Source: JBAXTE01 sp964653595 (GTDB lineage: Bacteria; Bacteroidota; Bacteroidia; Bacteroidales; WCHB1-69). Taken from it: 64,000 bases of DNA. Below are positions 34,828 through 44,043 of the stretch, in pieces. The DNA lies in assembly GCA_964653595.1 (NCBI GenBank), contig CAZZHH010000016.1, positions 1 through 64,000 of the forward strand, read 5' to 3'. Position 1 is the first letter of the stretch; the number at the start of each line of letters is the position of its first letter. Under the pieces are notes generated by a model, which saw only the letters and a program-made list of their open reading frames with translations, did not search any database and was not told where the DNA came from. Both the position numbers and the translations under genes were made by a program.

Positions 34828-36390
34828 TTAATTTGGGTAAAATTGTTTTATGATTTGAACAGAGGAATCTTCTAAAATAAATTTTGGAATCTCCCTTTGT
34901 TGACTATCATACACAACAAACTTTGTCTTTTGGTTTTTAAGTTCCCTGTATTGATCTTCGTTTGGACAAAAATCGTACGCTGCATGCACATTTTTATGAA
35001 ACATAAACGGCACATTAGATAAATAAGGAAGATTAAAAAAAGTATAAGACGTATCTGGTTGTTCATTAATCAAATAATCAAATACAAGCAACTCATAATC
35101 TTTCACCTTTTTGTAGCCATTATTCATTTTTGAACCATGGGTATGAATTTGGCTTATGGAATTAAAATTAATTAATCCCCAACATGAGATTAACAGAAGA
35201 ATGCCCATAAATATTTTTAAAAAAATAGCTTGGCGTATAATGGTACTTAATTTTTGGTATGCATAATAAAATAAAGCTGCAAAGGATAAAAAGGCAATTG
35301 GGGCAAGGATAACAGTAAAAGAGATCATCTTAGTTGCCGCAATAGTATAAAAACCATATACGCCAACAACGGATACAATCGTAAAAGCTCTAAATTGTCG
35401 ATTTTTTTGATAAAACAACAAAACACATAACCCCAACAATAATATCCAAGGGACAAGATCTCCCTCGCCATAAATTGTATTTATCTGTTTGAAATGAAAA
35501 GTCCAATCGCCAACATGATCTTCAACCGGTTTACTAAAATGCAATACATTATATTGATATTCAATATTTGCCTCTATCGGGAAACGACTAAAAGTATATA
35601 TTTGCCAGGGTAAAAAGGTAGCTAAAGAAACACAAAAAGCCAACAAGGCATCTTGATAATATTTCCATTTTAATCGTTGCTCTTTATCTGTTATTATTGC
35701 AATTCCCCAACCCCCATAAACTAGCAGCCCAGCTAACCATTTATTAAGAACAGCAAAACCAGCAAATACGCCAATAAGTATAATCCATTTTCCCTTTCGG
35801 TGAGTTACATATTCTGTCCACGCCCACATGGAGGCGGCAATATAAAAGAGAAAAGCCATGTCGTTATGATCTGTGCTTCTATATCCGGATAGAAATTCTA
35901 GGACATAACTACAACACATAAATAACAAAGCTGCTATATACCCAACCTGTTCGTGCACCATGTTTTTACCAATTTTGAAAATAATGGGTATTAATAAAGC
36001 AAACATAATAATACTCGGAAGACGACCAGCGAGAGGTGAGACCCCAAAAATTTTCATACTAATTGCCATTTGCCATAAGAAAAGGGGCTGTTTGTGCAAC
36101 CAAATGTGGTTTGATGTCCAACTTTCGGGGTTATAACCCAGCACTGGATTTTTGTATAGCATAGGTTCAAAGGGACTCCCTATCATATTTTTAGCAACAA
36201 GCATATGATACTGCTCATCCCAATAATTTACGTATGAGTCGAGCAGCCCCATAAAAAGGCCAAGTGCCAACGAAGCCAAAAAAAGAAAAAGTAAAGCACC
36301 CTTTATCTTACTTGTATAGAACAAAAACAAAGAGCCAACTGTTAAAAAAAGTGCTACTCCGAATAGAGAATACTGCAAATTGTTATACAT
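34828..36390 (-). CDS. ArnT/PMT-family membrane glycosyltransferase
   Basis: A 520-residue polytopic membrane protein with about eleven hydrophobic segments. The first periplasmic loop holds the acidic motif YWDEQYHMLVAKN and HKQPLFLWQMAISMKIFG, followed by SPLAGRLPSIIM, the signature of GT-C transferases of the GT39/GT83 type (ArnT, PMT). Such enzymes use polyprenyl-phosphate sugars on the outer face of the inner membrane to modify lipid A, glycans or proteins. The C-terminal soluble part (about 430-520) is typical in length. Sugar and acceptor are not deducible. It is not part of the island. Confidence 0.87.
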   Translation of the reverse strand: MYNNLQYSLFGVALFLTVGSLFLFYTSKIKGALLFLFLASLALGLFMGLLDSYVNYWDEQYHMLVAKNMIGSPFEPMLYKNPVLGYNPESWTSNHIWLHKQPLFLWQMAISMKIFGVSPLAGRLPSIIMFALLIPIIFKIGKNMVHEQVGYIAALLFMCCSYVLEFLSGYRSTDHNDMAFLFYIAASMWAWTEYVTHRKGKWIILIGVFAGFAVLNKWLAGLLVYGGWGIAIITDKEQRLKWKYYQDALLAFCVSLATFLPWQIYTFSRFPIEANIEYQYNVLHFSKPVEDHVGDWTFHFKQINTIYGEGDLVPWILLLGLCVLLFYQKNRQFRAFTIVSVVGVYGFYTIAATKMISFTVILAPIAFLSFAALFYYAYQKLSTIIRQAIFLKIFMGILLLISCWGLINFNSISQIHTHGSKMNNGYKKVKDYELLVFDYLINEQPDTSYTFFNLPYLSNVPFMFHKNVHAAYDFCPNEDQYRELKNQKTKFVVYDSQQREIPKFILEDSSVQIIKQFYPN

Positions 36391-36406
36391 TTAATTCATT
36401 TTTTTT

Positions 36407-36414
36407 CAAAGATA
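36407..36414 (-). promoter_or_regulatory. -7 promoter element for the GT-C gene
   Basis: CAAAGATA on plus reads TATCTTTG on minus, 17 bases from the start codon, so the leader is very short. Confidence 0.6.
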
Positions 36415-36649
36415 CAAAACCAAACCGATACAAACATAATACCTATTCAAAATTTGAAAAAATCGTAAAGATAGTAGTTTTTCACTTTTAAAGTAATCTC
36501 TAAAAAAACAAAGTTCCTATTTTGTTCTTAAATTTTGTTTAATTTAGCATTATTAAATGTTTTTAATTTTAATCATTCAACAAAAGGGGACCAAACAAAA
36601 ATCTTTTATACCATAAAAAGTAACTTAGCCATTAAACCATACTATTTTC

Positions 36650-39600
36650 ATGAGAAAAGTTCAATATAAAATATTAATCATTCTTCTAGGGATTTCGATC
36701 ATTATTATCGTGGCCTTGCTTTATATTCGTTATTCCATCGACAAGAATGTATCTACATTGGCCAATCCATTTTTTAATGAAAAGCAAAAACAAATTGAAG
36801 AGATATTAAAAATAAAAGAAAAGTCTCAGAAAAACGCCACACTAAACATTTACAACCAATTAGATCGTTTAGCCAGCAACATTCTCTTGAGAGACACCAT
36901 AGAATTAAAGAAGCGTATTTTTCCCATGATTTTAGATTTGGATTATTATGGATATGCCATATTGGATTCCAATTTTACGTCAGTAATCAGTCAAACCAGT
37001 GATAATATAGCGCCCAACATTAGTGGAATAGACCATGCAGTATTTGAAAATGGCATCCCTACTTTTTATTTACGACATCAAGGCAAACTGGTTATCGTTT
37101 CTGGCACAAGTGTGACTGCGACAAACAAGACAGTGGGTTATTTTTTAACCTACCGGCTTTTATCCAATGCAGATCTTCTTGAAATTAATAATATAACAAA
37201 ATCTACCTCAAGCATAGATTTTTCAAAAAAGGGCGAGCCTCATGAAGATGAATATTTGGGCAATGGGGTTTTGGTTGTTTATAATCCTTTTTTCGACTTC
37301 AACGACAACCCGATAGCTTGGCTCAAGCTAGAACATAAAAACAACATTGTAAAAACATACGAAACGTATGCAAAAAACAATATGTTATATGCATCTCTTT
37401 TCTCTTTTATTGTCCTTATTATTCTAGCATTTTTACTTTTGAAATGGGTAGTTTCGCCAATTAGAATTATTGCGAACGCTTTGGTTACCGAAGATTTAAG
37501 ACAATTAAAAAAAGGAAAAATGGGATCAGATGAGTTTGCAAACTTATCGTTACTAATTCTAGATTTTTTTACGCAAAAAAAGGAGTTGGAAGAGAATAAG
37601 ATTTTACTCGACCATACAAGAAAAGAAGTTTTTTTAGAACGCGAGAACTTAGAACGAGCTGAACAAATTGCCAATATTGGAACGTGGAAAAAAGATTTAA
37701 AAACTGGTGAAATATACTGGTCTAAACAGGTTTTCAACCAATTCGACAGAGATTTATCGTTGGGTATGCCCACAGAAGAAGAGATTAATAATCACATGTT
37801 GCCTTTTGATAAAACTATTTTGCAACTTCATTATCAAAAATGCATTAAAGAAGGATTTTCAAAATATCAGGTCACTATTAAAGCGACCAATGGAAAGATA
37901 AAAATTATTGAAAACACCTTAATTGCCGAATATGAAAACGGAGAAGCAGTAGCAATTTTTGGTTCTTCCTTTGATATTACCGAAAAACAAGAAGCGGAAC
38001 AAAAAATCAGAATGCTTGCACACACTGTAGAGAGTGTAAATTTATGTGTGTCGATTTCCGATTTAAACGACGATATTTTATATGTAAACAAAGCATTTAA
38101 AGATATTTATGGATATACCGACGAAGAAATAATTGGTCAAAACTCAGCCATTTTAGTTTCCGATTTATACAAAGACAATGTAGATATTCTTCAAAAAACC
38201 ATTGAAGGTGGATGGCATGGAGAGAGATGGAACAAGAAAAAAAATGGGCATCATTTTCAAATATCGATCGACACATCCCCTATATATGATGAAGAAGGAA
38301 AAATATTTGCAGTAGTTGGTTTTGCGCATGATATTACAGAGCGCGTAAGAATTTACGAGGAAATTTCGTTGAAGAACACCTATTTAGAATCTCTGATATC
38401 CAATATGCAAGCTGGTGTAATAGTAGAAGACGAAAACAGAAAAATTTCTGTAGTAAATGAACACTTAATAAAGATGTTCATTCAATCAGAGATATCACCA
38501 GAAGCTAAAAATGTGAAGGGTCTATCCTGTGAAGTGTTCCTCAAAGGGATGAAAGCTGTAATTATCAATATAGATGATTTTTATAAAAGAATAAATGATC
38601 TATTATTAGAGCAAAAAATTTGTATCAACGAAGAGATTATATTAAAAGATGGAAGAGTTTTGGAGCGTGATTTTGTGCCTTTAAACATCAACCATGAAGC
38701 AAAAGGAGTATTGTGGGTATATCGAGATGTAACAGAACGAAAATTAGTAGAAAAATTATTCTTGCGCCAAAATTCTATCTTCAAAGGAGTTGCTAATGCG
38801 TCCAAACATTTGTTAAGTATTCAAAATATTGATATAGCTATTAATAAAGCCATCACTGTTTTTGGAAAAGAGATCGATATAGATAGGGTATATGTGTTTG
38901 AATATCACAGAGTTAAAAAAGTTGATTGCATTTCTCAAACACATGAATGGTGTAATGTAAATACTAAATCGCAATTTGACGATAGCAACCAACAATTAAT
39001 CCCTTTTGATAATTTTCCTCGATGGAAAAGCATTTTAATGAATGGTGGTATCGTATCTGGCTTGGTGAGCGAGTTTCCAGATGAGGAAAGAATGTTTTTA
39101 GAATCTCGAGACATTAAATCCATTATCATAGCACCTCTGATGATAAACAACGAATTTCTTGGATACATAGGGATAGATGATTGCACAAAAAACCATATTT
39201 GGACCGACACAGACATCTCTATTATTCATTTGCTTGCCACCAACATATCGGGAGCCATTGAAATAAATATCAAGAAAAAAGAGTTGTTAGAATCGGCCAA
39301 AAATGCGGACCTAGCAAACCAATCCAAGTCTGAATTTTTAGCAAATATGAGCCACGAAATTAGAACACCGATGAATGGAATAATCGGAATGACAGGGCTA
39401 CTTTCGAACACATTGCTTTCAAAAGAACAATTAGACTATGTACAAACAATTCGAATCAGTAGTGAATCATTGTTAACAATCATAAATGATATCTTAGATT
39501 TTTCAAAAATTGAATCTGGCAAAATGGAACTCGAAAACATAGATTTTAAAGTTTCAGACGTTATCGAAGAGGTTCTCGATTTGCTCATCCATAAGATTGA

Positions 39601-40855
39601 ATCAAGAAAAATTGAAATCATGTACGATATCGATCCCAATGTGCCGATTTATATAAAAGCTGATGTAACTCGTTTTAGGCAAATTTTGGTGAATTTAATT
39701 GGCAACTCCATCAAATTTACACAAGAAGGTTTCATCCTAACAAAGGTGTCGATAGATCCAGAAAATGATTCCAAATTGTTGATTGTTGTTTCCGACTCTG
39801 GGATAGGCATTTCTGAAGACAAAATGCCTCTATTGTTTAATTCTTTTACCCAAGGGGATTCAACTATTACACGTAAGCATGGTGGTACTGGATTAGGGTT
39901 GGCAATTTGTAAGAAGCTCACACAACTTATGGGTGGAGATATTTGGGTGGAAAGTGAAGAGAACAAAGGCTCCTCGTTTACCTTTACCATATTGTTTCAA
40001 CCAGCCAACGATAAAGGTTCAGAAATAGAAATTAGCTCATCCCAATTTGAAAACATATCGGTTCTAATTGTAGATGACAACCCCATCAATTGTTCCATTT
40101 TGATCAAGCAATGTGAATTAAAGAAAATGATTCCATATTCCACTACGAACCCCGAAAAAGCGATTGAAATATTGAGAAATCATCCCGAAATAAAATTTTG
40201 CCTTCTAGATGTTTCGATGCCAATGATAGATGGTTTTAGTTTAGCAAAAGAGATAAGACAAACTTATGGTCCTACTCCATTTATTATCTTACTCTCTTCT
40301 ATTCAAAAACATGATCAGAAACACAATGTATATTTTGATAAGTTTATATCTAAACCAATAAAACAACAAGTTCTATTTGACTCGATTTCCTCACTATTAA
40401 TAAATAGCAAAAGTTTAAAAAAGGAAAGCTCTCCTTTGATAAATACAGAGCAGAAACTCATGGGAGAAACACACCCAATGTCTATTCTTATAGCAGAAGA
40501 CAATCCTATCAACCAAAAATTGCTTACACACATACTTCACAAAAACGGTTATCAACCCGATATTGCCTCTAATGGGCTAGAAGTACTACAATCGTTGAGA
40601 AGACAAAAGTATGATTTGATTTTTATGGATGTACAAATGCCAGAGATGGATGGTTTTGAGGCCACACGTCAAATACTCAAGCGATATTCGAAAGAAGAGC
40701 GGCCAATAATTGTTGCCGTAACAGCTAATGCAATGAAAGGAGATAAAGAATTATGTAAAAATGTGGGGATGGACGACTATATATCTAAACCTATACGAAT
40801 AGAAGAGCTTAAAAGGGTAATCCTTAAATATTCTAGAAAAGAGGACACCAATTAA
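36650..40855 (+). CDS. Hybrid sensor histidine kinase with two receiver domains
   Basis: 1401 residues. Membrane helices at about 7-27 and 243-265 bracket a periplasmic sensor of about 215 residues, followed by PAS domains (about 335-440, 455-565 and 575-690), a GAF domain (about 700-880), HisKA with the phospho-acceptor His902 in NMSHEIRTPMNG, and a HATPase with N, G1 (VSDSGIGISED) and G2 (HGGTGLGLAICKKL) boxes. Two receiver domains follow: REC1 (from about 1133; Asp1187 in LLDVSMPMIDGF) and REC2 (from about 1277; Asp1327 in FMDVQMPEMDGF, with YISKP). There is no HPt domain and no adjacent response regulator, so the phosphorelay partner lies elsewhere. It stands alone. Confidence 0.92.
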   Translation: MRKVQYKILIILLGISIIIIVALLYIRYSIDKNVSTLANPFFNEKQKQIEEILKIKEKSQKNATLNIYNQLDRLASNILLRDTIELKKRIFPMILDLDYYGYAILDSNFTSVISQTSDNIAPNISGIDHAVFENGIPTFYLRHQGKLVIVSGTSVTATNKTVGYFLTYRLLSNADLLEINNITKSTSSIDFSKKGEPHEDEYLGNGVLVVYNPFFDFNDNPIAWLKLEHKNNIVKTYETYAKNNMLYASLFSFIVLIILAFLLLKWVVSPIRIIANALVTEDLRQLKKGKMGSDEFANLSLLILDFFTQKKELEENKILLDHTRKEVFLERENLERAEQIANIGTWKKDLKTGEIYWSKQVFNQFDRDLSLGMPTEEEINNHMLPFDKTILQLHYQKCIKEGFSKYQVTIKATNGKIKIIENTLIAEYENGEAVAIFGSSFDITEKQEAEQKIRMLAHTVESVNLCVSISDLNDDILYVNKAFKDIYGYTDEEIIGQNSAILVSDLYKDNVDILQKTIEGGWHGERWNKKKNGHHFQISIDTSPIYDEEGKIFAVVGFAHDITERVRIYEEISLKNTYLESLISNMQAGVIVEDENRKISVVNEHLIKMFIQSEISPEAKNVKGLSCEVFLKGMKAVIINIDDFYKRINDLLLEQKICINEEIILKDGRVLERDFVPLNINHEAKGVLWVYRDVTERKLVEKLFLRQNSIFKGVANASKHLLSIQNIDIAINKAITVFGKEIDIDRVYVFEYHRVKKVDCISQTHEWCNVNTKSQFDDSNQQLIPFDNFPRWKSILMNGGIVSGLVSEFPDEERMFLESRDIKSIIIAPLMINNEFLGYIGIDDCTKNHIWTDTDISIIHLLATNISGAIEINIKKKELLESAKNADLANQSKSEFLANMSHEIRTPMNGIIGMTGLLSNTLLSKEQLDYVQTIRISSESLLTIINDILDFSKIESGKMELENIDFKVSDVIEEVLDLLIHKIESRKIEIMYDIDPNVPIYIKADVTRFRQILVNLIGNSIKFTQEGFILTKVSIDPENDSKLLIVVSDSGIGISEDKMPLLFNSFTQGDSTITRKHGGTGLGLAICKKLTQLMGGDIWVESEENKGSSFTFTILFQPANDKGSEIEISSSQFENISVLIVDDNPINCSILIKQCELKKMIPYSTTNPEKAIEILRNHPEIKFCLLDVSMPMIDGFSLAKEIRQTYGPTPFIILLSSIQKHDQKHNVYFDKFISKPIKQQVLFDSISSLLINSKSLKKESSPLINTEQKLMGETHPMSILIAEDNPINQKLLTHILHKNGYQPDIASNGLEVLQSLRRQKYDLIFMDVQMPEMDGFEATRQILKRYSKEERPIIVAVTANAMKGDKELCKNVGMDDYISKPIRIEELKRVILKYSRKEDTN

Positions 40856-40944
40856 GGGTAGAAACAATTGAGTTATATAAATATTAAATTTGAACATTTA
40901 TAAATTTCTTCTAATAAAAAGAGTTCTAAATGGCTGAATAATCT

Positions 40945-40952
40945 TATTTTTG
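40945..40952 (+). promoter_or_regulatory. -7 promoter element (TATTTTTG) for the acyltransferase operon
   Basis: Consensus TAnnTTTG 50 bases before the ATG at 41003. Confidence 0.6.
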
Positions 40953-41002
40953 CAAAAGCAAACAATGGTATTTTTTAAACACAACTATTAAAACACATAA
41001 GA

Positions 41003-41854
41003 ATGGAAACACCAAATTTATCTTCGCCCTCTGAAGTCATTCAAATAGATGTGGAAGGATTAATAAACTCAAAAAAACCAAAATTACTTAAAATTCTTCC
41101 TCGTTTTGTGATTAGTTATTTAAAAAAAATCATTCATCAAAAGGAGATAAATCAGTTTTTAAAAGAGAATAACGAAGTATACAACCTTGATTTTGCGAAT
41201 AATGTTTTAAAATTATTCAACACCAATGTGGTAGTAATCGGAGCAGATAATATTCCAAAAGATGGTAATCCCATTTTTGTCTCCAACCATCCACTCGGTG
41301 GATTAGACGGGATAGCGCTTATAAGCACGATTGGCAAATATCGCAACGACATGGTGTTTCCAGTAAACGATCTTTTATTATATCTTCGAAATCTAAATGG
41401 TATTTTTCTTCCCATCAATAAACATGGAAGAAACACCTCTGATGCCGTAAGAGAATTTGACCAAGCTTTTGCATCCAAAGAAAATTCTGTAATATATTTC
41501 CCAGCAGGGATGTGTTCTCGAAAAAAAAATGGGGTTATTAAAGATTTAGAATGGAAAAAAACCGTAATTACAAAGGCCAAAAAATACCAACGACAGATAG
41601 TTCCAATCTATTTTGAAGGGAAAAATAGAAACTTTTTTTACAATCTTTCTAAAATTCGCATTCTTTTGGGCATTAAAACAAATATTGAAATGCTCTATTT
41701 AGCAGATGAAATGTTTCATCAACAAAACAAAACTTTTACCATATATTTTGGAAAACCTATCTCAGCAGAGACGTTTAACAAAGAGAAAACAGATGCTCAA
41801 TGGGCCTCATGGCTTAAAGAGAGTGTGTATAAAATTAAGCAAGAAAAATTATAA
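41003..41854 (+). CDS. PlsC-type 1-acyltransferase, possible GlsA-like lipid O-acyltransferase
   Basis: 283 residues of the glycerol-3-phosphate O-acyltransferase superfamily. The catalytic block is FVSNHPLGGLDGIALIST (the HX4D motif as His-Pro-Leu-Gly-Gly-Leu-Asp), followed by LNGIFLPINKHGRN and a YFPAGMCSRKK motif that contacts the phosphate. It is membrane-associated without clear helices. The next gene is an N-acyltransferase-like protein 27 bases away. In Bacteroides a pair of this sort, GlsA and GlsB, makes glycine lipids, and olsA/olsB make ornithine lipids in other bacteria. The pairing here strongly suggests an amino-acid-containing lipid, but which amino acid is not determined. Confidence 0.82.
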   Translation: METPNLSSPSEVIQIDVEGLINSKKPKLLKILPRFVISYLKKIIHQKEINQFLKENNEVYNLDFANNVLKLFNTNVVVIGADNIPKDGNPIFVSNHPLGGLDGIALISTIGKYRNDMVFPVNDLLLYLRNLNGIFLPINKHGRNTSDAVREFDQAFASKENSVIYFPAGMCSRKKNGVIKDLEWKKTVITKAKKYQRQIVPIYFEGKNRNFFYNLSKIRILLGIKTNIEMLYLADEMFHQQNKTFTIYFGKPISAETFNKEKTDAQWASWLKESVYKIKQEKL

Positions 41855-41881
41855 TATTCAAGCATTAAATTGACAAAAATC

Positions 41882-42820
41882 ATGATACCAATTATTGATC
41901 CTATACCTAGAGAAGTAATAGAAAAAGAGTTGTCTTCTGAACGTTTTGTTCGTACTACCAACAAAAGCAACAATCAAATATACATTGTAAATGCCCACAA
42001 TGCACCCAATGTTATGCTGGAGTTAGGCCGAGTTCGAGAACTTACTTTTAGAAATGCTGGAGGAGGCACTGGAAAAGAGGTAGATATTGACGAATATGAT
42101 ACCGCTGAAGTACCTTTTGAGCAGCTATTAGTTTGGAATCCTGAAGATAGGGAAATTGTAAGTGCATATAGGTATATTCTTGGGGCAAATCTTCCTATTG
42201 GACCAGATGGACAACCAATTAGCCCCACGGCTCATCTTTTTAAATATTCTCAAAAGTTCATCTCCGATTATCTTCCATACACCATTGAATTGGGAAGATC
42301 GTTTGTTCAAACCCAATATCAGCCATCTGTAAACATGCGTAAAGGAATGTTTGCATTGGATAATATTTGGGATGGATTGGGTGCTTTGCTAGTATTAAAC
42401 CCACAAATCAAATATTTTTTTGGCAAAATGACCATGTATGATGATTTTCCAAGAGAGGCTAGAGATATGATTCTTTATGTCCTTAATAAACACTTTGGCG
42501 ACAAAGAGAATTTGGTTTATCCTAACAAACCGAAAGCTATCGAAACTCCATCTGAAAAATTAGAAACCCTCTTTTTAGGCTCTTCCCTTGAAGAAGACTT
42601 TAAAACATTGAACATTAATGTACGATTACACAAAGTAAATATTCCGCCTTTAATAAACATTTACATGGGACTTACTCCTACCATGAAATGTTTTGGCACT
42701 TCTGCAAATGAAGATTTTGGTTCCGTGGAAGAAACTGGAATCATGATTACAGTTGAGGATATATATGCAGCTAAAAAAGACAGACACATTAATTCATTTA
42801 TCAACACCACAAATTCATGA
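41882..42820 (+). CDS. GNAT-like lipid N-acyltransferase, possible GlsB
   Basis: 312 residues from the ATG at 41882; the longer TTG frame adds four residues only. The fold is the hemolysin/autoinducer-synthase-like acyltransferase family: ELGRVRELTFRNAGGGTGKEVDIDEYD with the acidic acceptor site, EIVSAYRYILG, and ELGRSFVQTQYQPS. A C-terminal half of about 110 residues (YVLNKHFGDKENLVYPNKP and beyond) is characteristic of the Bacteroidota GlsB/OlsB group. It would N-acylate an amino acid from acyl-ACP, giving the lyso-lipid that the upstream O-acyltransferase completes. It overlaps engB by 4 bases. Confidence 0.8.
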   Translation: MIPIIDPIPREVIEKELSSERFVRTTNKSNNQIYIVNAHNAPNVMLELGRVRELTFRNAGGGTGKEVDIDEYDTAEVPFEQLLVWNPEDREIVSAYRYILGANLPIGPDGQPISPTAHLFKYSQKFISDYLPYTIELGRSFVQTQYQPSVNMRKGMFALDNIWDGLGALLVLNPQIKYFFGKMTMYDDFPREARDMILYVLNKHFGDKENLVYPNKPKAIETPSEKLETLFLGSSLEEDFKTLNINVRLHKVNIPPLINIYMGLTPTMKCFGTSANEDFGSVEETGIMITVEDIYAAKKDRHINSFINTTNS

Positions 42821-43437
42821 TTATAAACGAAGCTGTGTTTTTACAAAGTAATTCTGATTACAAAAAATGCCCAGACCCAATATTACCAGAATATGCTTTT
42901 ATAGGAAGATCAAATGTGGGAAAGTCTTCTCTTATCAACATGCTTGTAGATAAGAAAAACCTAGCCCTTACTTCTTCCAGACCTGGAAAAACACAGCTCA
43001 TCAACCACTTTCAGGTGAACAAAAAATGGTACCTGGTTGATTTACCAGGTTATGGATTTGCAAAAGTATCTAAAACTAGTCGTGCTAAATGGGCCAAAAT
43101 GATTTATTCCTATTTAGAAAAACGAGAGAATTTGATGTTGATTTTTCTATTAATCGACTCACGTATTCCTGCACAAAAAATCGATCTTGAGTTTATAGAC
43201 AAACTAGCAAATATGGGGCTTCCCTTTGCCTTGGTATTTACAAAAACCGACAAGGTATCCAAAAACACAACAAATACAACCATTGCAGAATATAAAAAAA
43301 TCCTTTCCGAGTCGTGGGAAACTCTGCCTTTCATGTTTATCACTTCGGCCGAAAAAAAAATTGGTCGAGATCAAGTGTTAGATTATATTGATAGTTGTAA
43401 CCAATTATTTAGGAAACCCGAAAAAGAGAACATGTAA
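42817..43437 (+). CDS. engB: Ribosome biogenesis GTPase EngB (YsxC/YihA)
   Basis: A 206-residue small GTPase required for assembly of the large ribosomal subunit. G1 GRSNVGKSS, G3 DLPGYG, G4 TKTDK and G5 SAEKK are all present, and the N-terminus (EAVFLQSNSDYKKCPDPILPEYAFIGRSNVG) is the usual EngB leader. It begins inside the stop of the upstream acyltransferase gene (ATGA), so the two are translationally coupled, and it is 3 bases from the next gene. Confidence 0.95.
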   Translation: MIINEAVFLQSNSDYKKCPDPILPEYAFIGRSNVGKSSLINMLVDKKNLALTSSRPGKTQLINHFQVNKKWYLVDLPGYGFAKVSKTSRAKWAKMIYSYLEKRENLMLIFLLIDSRIPAQKIDLEFIDKLANMGLPFALVFTKTDKVSKNTTNTTIAEYKKILSESWETLPFMFITSAEKKIGRDQVLDYIDSCNQLFRKPEKENM

Positions 43438-43440
43438 TCG

Positions 43441-44004
43441 ATGGAAGTAAAACGTATTTTAGTTGAAAAAGCAGCCACTCTCATCAGTAAGAACCCAACA
43501 CTTATACTTACTGAAAAATTGTTGCTCGAAAACGATCAAGAAAGAGTACATTTCGACCTTTTTTTTGCCGATTTTAACGGGTTGCTGTTAGAACTAAAAG
43601 AACACATACATCCATTCATATTAGAAAACATACAACGATTTTTATTCGATTTTAAAACCAAACCCATTCATAGAATTATAAATCTATATCAATTTTATAT
43701 AGATGGATATGTAAATGAAACTCCAAATATATTTAACTCTTCCCATATTAATCTAATTGGATATTCTGGCAATGAGGCGGTTAAAATTGCTGCCAATAAA
43801 CTCCTTGATTCCTATAAAAACGCTCTTATAAATTGCATTAATGATGCTCGTAGGCAGAATCTGATAGATGTCAACGAGAGTGAAACCTTAGTAGAATACA
43901 TGATGATGGCATGGGAAGGTGCAATTTATCAGCAAAAAAATTCAGGATCGAGTAAACCTCTATTTTTATACATGAACATGCTTCGCTTGCTTTTGAATAC
44001 TTAA
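43441..44004 (+). CDS. TetR-like protein without a clear DNA-binding helix
   Basis: 187 residues, all-helical. The C-terminal half (LIDVNESETLVEYMMMAWEGAIYQQKNSGSSKPLFLYMNMLRLLL) reads like a TetR-family ligand-binding/dimerisation domain, with the AWEGAI...RLLL ending seen in TetR C-terminal folds. The N-terminal 50 residues (VEKAATLISKNPTLILTEKLLLENDQERVHFDLFFADFNGLLLELKEHI) follow the length and spacing of a TetR HTH but lack the usual SxGTLYYHF recognition helix. I infer either a diverged regulator or a protein that lost DNA binding. It lies between engB and lnt in one transcript. Confidence 0.6.
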   Translation: MEVKRILVEKAATLISKNPTLILTEKLLLENDQERVHFDLFFADFNGLLLELKEHIHPFILENIQRFLFDFKTKPIHRIINLYQFYIDGYVNETPNIFNSSHINLIGYSGNEAVKIAANKLLDSYKNALINCINDARRQNLIDVNESETLVEYMMMAWEGAIYQQKNSGSSKPLFLYMNMLRLLLNT

Positions 44005-44043
44005 TATGGAAAAAATTTGAATAATAGAGTCCATTTATGTAAT

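Noticed and set aside
34637..34831. 64-residue ORF in the right flank of the island
   Set aside because: It spans the long inverted repeat and runs into the stop region of the next gene; no family similarity, so it was treated as non-coding.
37279..37773. 164-residue minus-strand ORF
   Set aside because: Lies fully inside the hybrid histidine kinase gene, opposite its second membrane helix and the start of a PAS domain.
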